NCBI GenBank assembly: GCA_021840555.1
Contig: JAKBXW010000008.1
Span: forward strand, 1 to 38,123
Direction: 5' to 3'
Origin: Nitrospirota bacterium
GTDB lineage: Bacteria; Nitrospirota; Leptospirillia; Leptospirillales; Leptospirillaceae
Length of the DNA: 38,123 bases
Positions 32,671-38,123 of this stretch are shown here, in pieces (position 1 is the first letter of the stretch; every line of letters starts with the position of its first letter). Made by a program: the position numbers and the translations under genes. The notes beneath the pieces are model-generated. The model did not search any database. It saw only the letters and a list, made by a program, of their open reading frames with translations, and was not told the DNA's origin.

Positions 32671-32919
32671 GTGGCTGTTCATATTCGTCTTGCAAGACAT
32701 GGAAGAAAGAAAATGCCCGTATACCGGATCGTTGTGGCGGATTCCAGATCCCGCCGGGATGGTCGCTTCATTGAAGTGGTTGGGACTTACGCTCCCCAGC
32801 ACAACAATGGCGAGATCAAGATAAATCGGGAAAGGATCGACTCCTGGATTTCAAATGGGGCGACTCCGTCCGACACCGTTGCCCGACTGATCAAGAAAGC
32901 ATCCGCAACGGTATCTTGA
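32671..32919 (+). CDS. rpsP: 30S ribosomal protein S16
   Basis: An 82-residue S16, a 30S assembly protein. [39 protein letters not shown] and [27 protein letters not shown] are the family hallmarks. It starts with GTG at 32671, four bases after a strong AAGGAGG (32660-32666). The gap to rimM is about 108 bases and holds no khpA, the KH-domain gene often found there; I see nothing else in that gap beyond the rimM ribosome site. Confidence 0.96.
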   Translation: MAVHIRLARHGRKKMPVYRIVVADSRSRRDGRFIEVVGTYAPQHNNGEIKINRERIDSWISNGATPSDTVARLIKKASATVS

Positions 32920-33027
32920 GGAGGAAAGACCGCATCCGTTCAGGAAATGCAACCGGACTCGAAGCAAGACAGGTGTCATGTAAAAACCAATTTCGAAAAG
33001 GATCGTTGAAGGAATAGAGGGTCCTGG

Positions 33028-33570
33028 ATGAGTGCGAACTCGCCGAATCAGGGAGTGCTGGTCGGAAAGATGGGCCGTCCTTTCGGGGTCCGAGGCTTCG
33101 GTAGAGTCATGATTCTCTCCGACAATCCAGACCGTTTTTTTGACGATCTGGGGGAAACCTTTCTTCTATCGGCACCGTCGCGCTTTAGTGGCAAGCATCG
33201 CAGGCTTGTCCTCGAGGCAACCGAAATTAAGGGTGAGTCTCTCCTAGTCAAATGGAAGGGAATCGATTCTCCTGAAAATCTTCGGGAAATCTCCGGATGG
33301 GAGATCCTCTGGGAAGGTCCGGATGAATGGATTCCCGAGGACCCGGAAGCCCAGAAAATTTCCGATTTGATCGGCATGCATGTGTATGATGCAGTCACTG
33401 GTACAGAGGTCGGGCGCGTCATCGGATTTTACGAAAGGTCCGGTCAGGATCTTCTCGCGATCGGCGCAAAGGGCCGGGAGATACTTTGCCCGTTTGTCGA
33501 ACCGCTCGTTCCGCGGATAGACAGGGACAGGCGGGAGGTGTATGTTCAATGGGGCGTTGTCGGCACATAG
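33028..33570 (+). CDS. rimM: 16S rRNA processing protein RimM
   Basis: A 180-residue RimM, which helps mature the 30S head through binding S19. The N-terminal RimM barrel shows LVGKMGRPFGVRGFGRVMILSDNPDRF, a linker contains the VKWKGIDSPENLREISGWEI strand set, and the C-terminal PRC-barrel has SDLIGMHVYDAVTGTEVGRVIGF and ILCPFVEPLVPRIDRDRREVYVQW. It starts at ATG 33028, with GAGGG about six bases upstream. The 3' end overlaps trmD by 22 bases, indicating coupled translation as in many genomes. Confidence 0.94.
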   Translation: MSANSPNQGVLVGKMGRPFGVRGFGRVMILSDNPDRFFDDLGETFLLSAPSRFSGKHRRLVLEATEIKGESLLVKWKGIDSPENLREISGWEILWEGPDEWIPEDPEAQKISDLIGMHVYDAVTGTEVGRVIGFYERSGQDLLAIGAKGREILCPFVEPLVPRIDRDRREVYVQWGVVGT

Positions 33571-34277
33571 GGGTTGTCAGCCTTTTCCCTGAGATGCTCC
33601 GCTCCATTTTCAACACCAGCATTCTCGGCCGGGCGGCCTCCAAAGGGCTTGTCCAATACCACTATTGGAATCTCAGAGATTTTGGAACGGGCTCCTACCA
33701 TTCCGTCGACGACTATCCCTTTGGGGGTGGGGGGGGAATGGTGTTAAAGCCGGAGCCCCTGGCAGATGCCCTTGACTGTTCCATAGATTTTTTGCGTGAA
33801 CTGACCGGGGGGGAAACGCCCCGACTTCTCTATCCGTCTCCTCAGGGACGGAGATTTTCCCAGCCGGTCTCTGAGGAATGGTCTGGGAGTTCCCGTCCTT
33901 TACTGTTCCTTTGCGGGCATTATGAGGGCATCGACCAAAGGATCCTTGACGGATACCCTCTCGAGGAATGGTCTGCCGGAGATTATGTCCTTTCAGGCGG
34001 CGAACTTCCCTGCGCCCTGATGGTGGATGCAGTCGTTCGCCTCCTTCCAGGCGTGCTTTCCAACGAAAGTTCGCCGGTGAACGAAACATTTTCAAATGGA
34101 ACCTTTGATTACCCCCAATACACAAGGCCACGTGTTTTTCGGGGGCAAGAAGTCCCTGAGGTCCTCCTTTCGGGGGACCATCAGGCTATTCGGCGTTACA
34201 GGGAGGAGGTCTCCCGCAGGAAACAACAGGCCGTGAGGCCGGATCTTGGTGGAAACCAGGCCAGTGTTTCCCGATAA
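33549..34277 (+). CDS. trmD: tRNA (guanine-N1-)-methyltransferase TrmD
   Basis: About 242 residues, the SPOUT-class enzyme that makes m1G37 in tRNAs and prevents +1 frameshifting. IGVVSLFPEMLRSIFNTSILGRA opens the protein, DDYPFGGGGGMVLKPEP follows, LFLCGHYEGIDQRI and GDYVLSGGELPCALMVDAVVRLLPGVL form the knotted SAM site, and YPQYTRPRVFRGQEVPEVLLSGDH is the tRNA-binding segment. ATG 33549 is chosen from homology; the frame is open to 33486 within rimM. GGGAGG lies about ten bases before it. The glycine run is encoded by G5-T-G8 at 33723-33736. Confidence 0.95.
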   Translation: MGRCRHIGVVSLFPEMLRSIFNTSILGRAASKGLVQYHYWNLRDFGTGSYHSVDDYPFGGGGGMVLKPEPLADALDCSIDFLRELTGGETPRLLYPSPQGRRFSQPVSEEWSGSSRPLLFLCGHYEGIDQRILDGYPLEEWSAGDYVLSGGELPCALMVDAVVRLLPGVLSNESSPVNETFSNGTFDYPQYTRPRVFRGQEVPEVLLSGDHQAIRRYREEVSRRKQQAVRPDLGGNQASVSR

Positions 34278-34280
34278 CAA

Positions 34281-34295
34281 ACGTCTGACAGACGT
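34281..34295 (+). repeat. 15-base perfect palindrome in the trmD-rplS gap
   Basis: ACGTCTGACAGACGT reads the same on both strands around a central A. It lies just after the trmD stop and 22 bases before rplS. As RNA it could fold as ACGTC/GACGT with a five-base loop; as DNA it could bind a dimeric protein. The 40-base gap holds only this and the rplS ribosome site. Confidence 0.4.
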
Positions 34296-34317
34296 CGACA
34301 CAATCACGAGGTGAGCC

Positions 34318-34665
34318 ATGCAGGTGCTTGATCAGGTAGAACAATTGTTCATGAAAGAGGAATCCCCCAAACTGACGGTCGGAGAAACCGTCCGGGTTCA
34401 CACAAAAGTCGTCGAGGGGGAAAAGGAAAGAATTCAGGTTTTTGAAGGAGTCGTGATTGGAATGCGCGGTGGCGGGACGCGCGAAATGGTAACGATTCGG
34501 AAGATTTCCTTTGGGGTTGGTGTCGAAAGGACTTTCCCGATCCATTCCCCTCAGGTCATCAAGGTCGACCATGTCCGTTCGGGACGCGTGCGTCGTGCGA
34601 AGCTGTACTTCCTTCGGGAGAAGAAGGGTAAGGCGGCCCGCCTGAAAGAGGCCAAGGAGGAATAG
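34318..34665 (+). CDS. rplS: 50S ribosomal protein L19
   Basis: A 115-residue L19, located at the 30S-50S interface. [59 protein letters not shown] and [27 protein letters not shown] are the family hallmarks. ATG 34318 follows GAGGTGAG. A hairpin with a short T tract begins at 34666, right after its stop, so rplS probably ends one transcription unit. Confidence 0.96.
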   Translation: MQVLDQVEQLFMKEESPKLTVGETVRVHTKVVEGEKERIQVFEGVVIGMRGGGTREMVTIRKISFGVGVERTFPIHSPQVIKVDHVRSGRVRRAKLYFLREKKGKAARLKEAKEE

Positions 34666-34688
34666 GTCTCCTCCCCCGGAGACTTTTG
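34666..34688 (+). terminator. Hairpin after rplS, overlapping the rnhB ribosome site
   Basis: GTCTCC (34666-34671) pairs perfectly with GGAGAC (34678-34683) around a C-rich six-base loop, and TTTT follows. It fits a short intrinsic terminator for rplS. Its right arm contains GGAG, the only Shine-Dalgarno-like sequence before rnhB (ATG 34693, 11 bases on), so the same fold would also hide the rnhB ribosome site. Confidence 0.65.
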
Positions 34689-34692
34689 ACCG

Positions 34693-35343
34693 ATGGATGG
34701 GATGTGGGAGGCTCATGCCGCTTCTTCCATCGCTTGCGCCCCATTCCCTTGCCTCGTCGTGGGAATCGACGAGGTCGGGCGTGGAGCGTTGGCCGGCCCG
34801 GTGACATCGGCCTGTGTCATCTTTTCTCCGCCGGTAGCACGCTTTGCGGGTTATGGAATTTCCGACTCGAAACAGTTGACGCCGGAAAAACGGGAATCAC
34901 TGTCCCGCTGGATCGAGAAAAATGCTCTCTTTACCACCTTGGGGTGGGCCTGGGTCGACGAGATAGAGAGCCTCAACATTCGGAGGGCGACATTGCTCTC
35001 TATGGGAAGGGCCTTCCATGCCCTCCCCAAAAGCCTCTTGAAAGAACGATCCATCCTGCTCGCCATCGATGGAAAGGATCTCATCGAGGATCTTCCTTTC
35101 CCGCAGCGGGCTGTCGTGGGCGGCGACCGGACGGTGCTCTCGATCGCGGCAGCCTCCATCATGGCAAAGATGGCCCGTGACCGGTACATGCTCGAAATCG
35201 ACTCTGAATTCCCGGAGTTTCGCTTTAGGGCCCACAAGGGTTATGGAACCGAGGAGCATCGTGAGGCGATCAGGAAATTCGGCCTCTCCCCTCATCATCG
35301 CGCCCTTTTCTGCAGAAAGTCGCTGGGGGCCGGAGAAGTCTGA
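34693..35343 (+). CDS. rnhB: Ribonuclease HII
   Basis: A 216-residue RNase HII that cleaves RNA in RNA-DNA hybrids, including single ribonucleotides in DNA. VVGIDEVGRGALAGPV carries the catalytic Asp26 and Glu27, SDSKQLTPEKRE follows, AIDGKDLI holds the third acidic position, SIAAASIMAKMARDRYM the fourth, and HKGYGTEEHREAI is the conserved C-terminal motif. The first 20 residues are poorly conserved and Ala-rich; ATG 34702 would trim three residues. Its ribosome site lies within the hairpin after rplS. The next gene is the FtsX-like protein, 42 bases on. Confidence 0.95.
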   Translation: MDGMWEAHAASSIACAPFPCLVVGIDEVGRGALAGPVTSACVIFSPPVARFAGYGISDSKQLTPEKRESLSRWIEKNALFTTLGWAWVDEIESLNIRRATLLSMGRAFHALPKSLLKERSILLAIDGKDLIEDLPFPQRAVVGGDRTVLSIAAASIMAKMARDRYMLEIDSEFPEFRFRAHKGYGTEEHREAIRKFGLSPHHRALFCRKSLGAGEV

Positions 35344-35385
35344 ATTTCTCCCGACTGTGCCGTGATACACGAAAGAGTCTTTTGA

Positions 35386-36354
35386 ATGTCACACCTTGAT
35401 CCCGACACGAGGCCTGGAGCCACTGTCCGCTCCTGGATCTGGCTGATGGCCAACCTGGCATTTTCATCTTTGATTCTCCTTTTTCTTTTCTGGATATTTT
35501 CCATCTATCTGATTCTCGACAATATGCGCCTGGAGTCGGCCGCGGCGGCCCATATACTTCTGGTTTTTGAGACTCCGCCATCACCCAAAGAGGTCCTTGG
35601 CCTTACGGCAACAATGGAAAAAGTTGCAGGAAAAGGCAGCGTCTCTTCCCTTGCCCCCCCCGATCAGAAAAGCCGGACCGGAAGATCAAACAGCCGGCGG
35701 ATTCTTTCTGTAGCCGTTTCCCTGGGACGCTTGCCGGACGGACAGACCGTCACGTTGGCGGAGCAGATACGCTCCATTCGCGAGATTATCAAGAACGACT
35801 CTGAGATCAAGGAGGTCGTTTTCAATCCCGACTGGGTTTCCCGGGTGGACTCCCTGGCCGGAATCTCCCGGGGGGTGCAGAAAGGAATTCTGGTTCTGGG
35901 AGGACTCGTTTGCGTGGGAATGGCCATTTATTGGGGGAGGATCTCCCTGTCACTCTGGTTGCATCTGTTCCCGGGGTTCTCCTCCAGGGAGACCAGCCGT
36001 CCGGTCGCTTCCCGGAGCACGATTTTCCAGCGGCAGGATGAGAATCCTGCCGTCGTTCCCCGGAGGGCCGAAAAGGAGAAGGGAAAGGCTGCGACATTTC
36101 TTTGCGTCCCGTCCGGGGGGCTTTGGGGAATCGTTGTGGCGTTCATCGCGCTCTTTCTCGCCTGGATGTTCAGGACAGCCCTCTACCCCGATAAACAGAA
36201 TCCGTTTGTGGCCGGAGCCATGGGCCCTTTTCCCGTTTCCAACCATCTCTGGATTCTTATCCCGGGATTCTGCGGAGCCATCGGCCTTTTGGGAGGGCTG
36301 TTCTGCTATATGTTTTCCTTCCTGTCCGAGGAGAGGGAAGTAATCCAGCCGTGA
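35386..36354 (+). CDS. Divergent FtsX-like cell-division membrane protein
   Basis: A 322-residue protein with four predicted helices (about 20-44, 168-190, 245-265 and 290-315) and one large loop after the first, the layout of FtsX. EIKEVVFNPDWVSRVDSLAGISRGVQKGILVLGGLVC matches the region before FtsX helix 2. FtsX, driven by the ATPase FtsE, activates cell-wall hydrolases through EnvC. Here the next gene is EnvC-like and overlaps it as GTGA, which supports the call, yet no ftsE precedes it; rnhB does. The loop between helices 2 and 3 (about 195-245) is Arg/Ser-rich. The identification rests on topology and neighbours. Confidence 0.72.
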   Translation: MSHLDPDTRPGATVRSWIWLMANLAFSSLILLFLFWIFSIYLILDNMRLESAAAAHILLVFETPPSPKEVLGLTATMEKVAGKGSVSSLAPPDQKSRTGRSNSRRILSVAVSLGRLPDGQTVTLAEQIRSIREIIKNDSEIKEVVFNPDWVSRVDSLAGISRGVQKGILVLGGLVCVGMAIYWGRISLSLWLHLFPGFSSRETSRPVASRSTIFQRQDENPAVVPRRAEKEKGKAATFLCVPSGGLWGIVVAFIALFLAWMFRTALYPDKQNPFVAGAMGPFPVSNHLWILIPGFCGAIGLLGGLFCYMFSFLSEEREVIQP

Positions 36355-37571
36355 TTCGGATCCTTAGGGAAAATCCATTCCACCGAAAGGGAGGATATTC
36401 TTTTCGTCTCCTCTTTGTCTTGGTTTCCCTTGTACTGATTTCTCCGATTCTAACAGGCATGATTCCAGAAAAGGCTCATGCGGAGTCGACTCCGTCAATT
36501 CGGTCGATCGAGAAGAAACTTGACGCCCGGGAGCGGGAAATGAGCGCCCTGAAGCGCCGCCTTGCGAAAAACATGGGGCGTCTCAAGCAATACCAGGGCC
36601 GGCGCCTCGCGCTCAAGGTCAGGATTTTAAAGCTCCGAGTCAAACTTGAGTCCTTCCATCTTCAGGTCGAAAGGCTTCAGATCCACGAGATCCAGGACCG
36701 CAGGGCCATCAAACGGCTCGATCGTGCCATGGCCCATCTTGGTATTGTCGTCGATGCGGACCTTCGCGAGAAGGGAACGCTTGAATCACGGCTTCTCATG
36801 CGGATGGCGGAGGTCTCCCTGTCCCGTCTCGACGGAACCGATATCCAGCCCGATCTCATCCTGCGCTCCAATATCCTGGCCGACCAGACAAACCATCTCG
36901 ACTCCCTCCTTCATGATTATCGGCACAAGGAAAATCGGTTGCGACTCAGTCGGGCTCAGCTGAAGGCTATCCAGAATCACGAAAAGAAGCTTCTGGAAAA
37001 CCGCGAACGAGAGGAGTCTCATCTCAAGAAAAAGATGATGGGAACCCAGCGAGAAATCGCCCGTCTTAAGAAAAAAGAAGAGGCCATCGCGCTGGATAAC
37101 CGATCAATTCTCCGGCGCCGTAGAAAGCTGATGAACCTGATCGCACGCCTTGAAGGGATGCGGCGAAGATCCCACCTTCACGAACGTTTCTCTCATCCGC
37201 CTGTTCCGGGACATACCCGATTCAAATGGCCGGTCGACGGTCCTATTGTCGAGAAATTCGGGCCTTTTCACGACGGGATCGATATCGCCGCCGGGGTCGG
37301 TGCCCGTGTCAGGGCCGCCTGGCCAGGAAAAGTTCTTTTTGCGAGAGATTACGCCGGTTATGGCCGTCTGGTGATCATGGCTCACGGCGATCATCTCTAT
37401 ACTCTTTACGGTCATCTTGACCATATCTTTGCCAGGGAAGGACAGAGAATCCCGGAAGGAGGGATCCTCGGAACGGTGGGCCGGGGGGGGACACGCGGTC
37501 AGTCGACTCTCTTTTTCGGGGTGACTCGCCGTGGGAAACCAATGAGCCCGATGCGTTTTCTTCCGCGATAA
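36351..37571 (+). CDS. EnvC-like murein hydrolase activator with degenerate LytM domain
   Basis: A 406-residue exported protein: a signal peptide ending near EKAHA, a long charged coiled coil (about residues 48-275, with runs such as LKKKMMGTQREIARLKKKEE), then a LytM/M23 domain (WPVDGPIVEKFGPFHDGIDIAA). His307 and Asp311 of the HxxxD zinc motif and His355 (LYGHLD) are present, but the last HxH is replaced by Thr386-Leu-Phe388 (STLFFGV). Loss of zinc ligands is the hallmark of EnvC/NlpD-type proteins that activate amidases instead of cutting wall themselves. It starts with GTG 36351 overlapping the FtsX-like stop and probably binds its loop. Confidence 0.88.
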   Translation: MIRILRENPFHRKGGYSFRLLFVLVSLVLISPILTGMIPEKAHAESTPSIRSIEKKLDAREREMSALKRRLAKNMGRLKQYQGRRLALKVRILKLRVKLESFHLQVERLQIHEIQDRRAIKRLDRAMAHLGIVVDADLREKGTLESRLLMRMAEVSLSRLDGTDIQPDLILRSNILADQTNHLDSLLHDYRHKENRLRLSRAQLKAIQNHEKKLLENREREESHLKKKMMGTQREIARLKKKEEAIALDNRSILRRRRKLMNLIARLEGMRRRSHLHERFSHPPVPGHTRFKWPVDGPIVEKFGPFHDGIDIAAGVGARVRAAWPGKVLFARDYAGYGRLVIMAHGDHLYTLYGHLDHIFAREGQRIPEGGILGTVGRGGTRGQSTLFFGVTRRGKPMSPMRFLPR

Positions 37572-37602
37572 TGGAGTCCGTGCGTGAAGAGGGGCGGCCG
37601 TG

Positions 37603-37631
37603 TTGTAATGCCTGCCGATGCATGATATTCT
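37603..37631 (+). promoter_or_regulatory. Possible promoter upstream of the CtpA-type protease gene
   Basis: TTGTAA (37603-37608) and TATTCT (37626-37631) are 17 bases apart and each match the housekeeping consensus at four of six positions. They lie in the 146-base gap between the EnvC-like gene and the protease, about 85 bases before ATG 37718. No terminator was found in this gap, so read-through from the EnvC-like gene is also possible. Confidence 0.35.
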
Positions 37632-37717
37632 CGAATCACAATTTGTTGGACGGCATCTCCTCTCGGAAGGCTTCCGGATTTCGGTAGGGTCCCGGGAGGA
37701 CCTTTAAAAGGATTTCT

Positions 37718-38123
37718 ATGCAATTTCCCGATTTTAAGAATGGGTCAAACAGGTTTGGCTGGAAGTGGATCATGAAAACAGGAAATATCCTCCTTGTCCT
37801 CGCGGTCGGAATTCTGGTTGGCGGCGTCGGCCACGCGGTTCTTGCCGACGGTGGAACGGACAAGAGCCTAAAGATCTTTTCCATGGTCTATGCCTTGATT
37901 CAGAACGATTACGTCGACAAGATTCCAGCCCAGCCAGTTCTCGACAGCGCAATACGGGGTATGGTGGCCTCTCTCGATCCTCATTCCGAATACATGACTC
38001 CCCAGGAGTATCACGATCTAGAAATCAATACCCAGGGACGATTTGGTGGAGTCGGAATTAAAATCACCACCGAAGGGAACCATATTATCGTTCAGGCTCC
38101 CATTGACGATTCCCCCGCCTTCA
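37718..38123 (+). CDS. CtpA-type S41 carboxy-terminal processing protease, N-terminal part (3' end outside window)
   Basis: An open frame that runs off the window; 135 codons are visible. After a short lead comes a signal peptide/anchor (ILLVLAVGILVGGVGHAVLA), then FSMVYALIQNDYVDKIPAQPVLDSAIRGMVASLDPHSEYMTPQEYHDLEINTQGRFGGVGI, the unmistakable opening of C-terminal processing proteases before the PDZ domain. The Ser/Lys catalytic pair lies beyond the window. These periplasmic enzymes trim or degrade proteins such as wall hydrolases. ATG 37718 is preferred because AAAAGGA lies five bases before it; ATG 37772 is in frame and would remove 18 residues. The envC-ctp order is common in proteobacteria and relatives. 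Confidence 0.9.
   Translation, partial: MQFPDFKNGSNRFGWKWIMKTGNILLVLAVGILVGGVGHAVLADGGTDKSLKIFSMVYALIQNDYVDKIPAQPVLDSAIRGMVASLDPHSEYMTPQEYHDLEINTQGRFGGVGIKITTEGNHIIVQAPIDDSPAF

Noticed and set aside
37765-38061. 98-residue frame near the window end
   Set aside because: It is a different frame from the CtpA-type protease, whose motifs are clear and whose frame runs off the window.
1-38123. Mobile elements, CRISPR arrays, tRNA or rRNA genes, prophage or defence genes
   Set aside because: Reading both strands showed no repeat-spacer arrays, transposase or integrase motifs, or tRNA-like cloverleaf runs; the genes are almost contiguous coding sequence.

Overview
The window is a densely packed, GC-rich piece of a Gram-negative bacterial chromosome. 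It holds about 40 genes, with most neighbours overlapping by 1 to 20 bases or separated by only a few. I saw no rRNA, tRNA, insertion sequence, phage gene or CRISPR array, and no gene-free stretch exceeds about 170 bases. Outer-envelope lipoproteins, an RND pump and an EnvC-like protein indicate a diderm. The order rpsA-sppA-ihfB resembles deltaproteobacteria and relatives, and a b6-type cytochrome b carrying a fused C-terminal cytochrome c occurs in Nitrospirota. My inference is a Leptospirillum-like or other Nitrospirota organism; this was not tested by any search.

Region 1 (1-9916) looks like one long operon: an M16 peptidase (5' end cut off), pdxJ, acpS, nnr, a family 4 uracil-DNA glycosylase, a LapA-like membrane protein, mutS, an acidic protein of unknown function, an exported propeller-like protein and fabI. 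Most junctions are ATGA or GTGA overlaps. It mixes cofactor synthesis, metabolite repair, DNA repair and fatty-acid synthesis.

Region 2 (10019-12339) encodes a two-gene quinol:cytochrome c oxidoreductase. The Rieske protein has an extra N-terminal PRC-barrel-like domain ahead of an internal twin-arginine anchor. The cytochrome b is b6-like, fused to a cytochrome c domain, and has PAWY where PEWY is usual.

Region 3 (12384-20849) is a mosaic: a CxxC thioredoxin-fold protein, a DUF6132-like protein, RidA, L28, recG, a small unknown protein, an exopolyphosphatase, a TPR protein, a tRNA nucleotidyltransferase and a thioredoxin-like lipoprotein. A strong hairpin sits between the convergent ridA and rpmB, and back-to-back promoter-like elements lie between rpmB and recG.

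Region 4 (21018-28207) is envelope and regulation: an RND transporter without its usual adaptor, a lipoprotein, a Fur-family regulator, a second lipoprotein, a SAM hydrolase (DUF62) family protein lacking the usual active-site histidine, an isoprenylcysteine methyltransferase-like membrane protein and a TPR protein.

Region 5 (28299-38123) is core information processing and division: rpsA with a clear terminator, then sppA, ihfB, ffh, rpsP, rimM, trmD, rplS and rnhB, followed by a divergent FtsX-like protein, an EnvC-like protein with a degenerate LytM domain, and the start of a CtpA-type protease cut by the window end. No ftsE precedes ftsX, and no khpA lies between rpsP and rimM.

I do not see a clearly new multi-gene system. 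The best leads are the PRC-Rieske fusion with its PAWY cytochrome b, the ftsE-less FtsX/EnvC/CtpA module, the altered DUF62 active site, the unknown acidic protein in the mutS operon, and long mononucleotide tracts inside several genes, including mutS.
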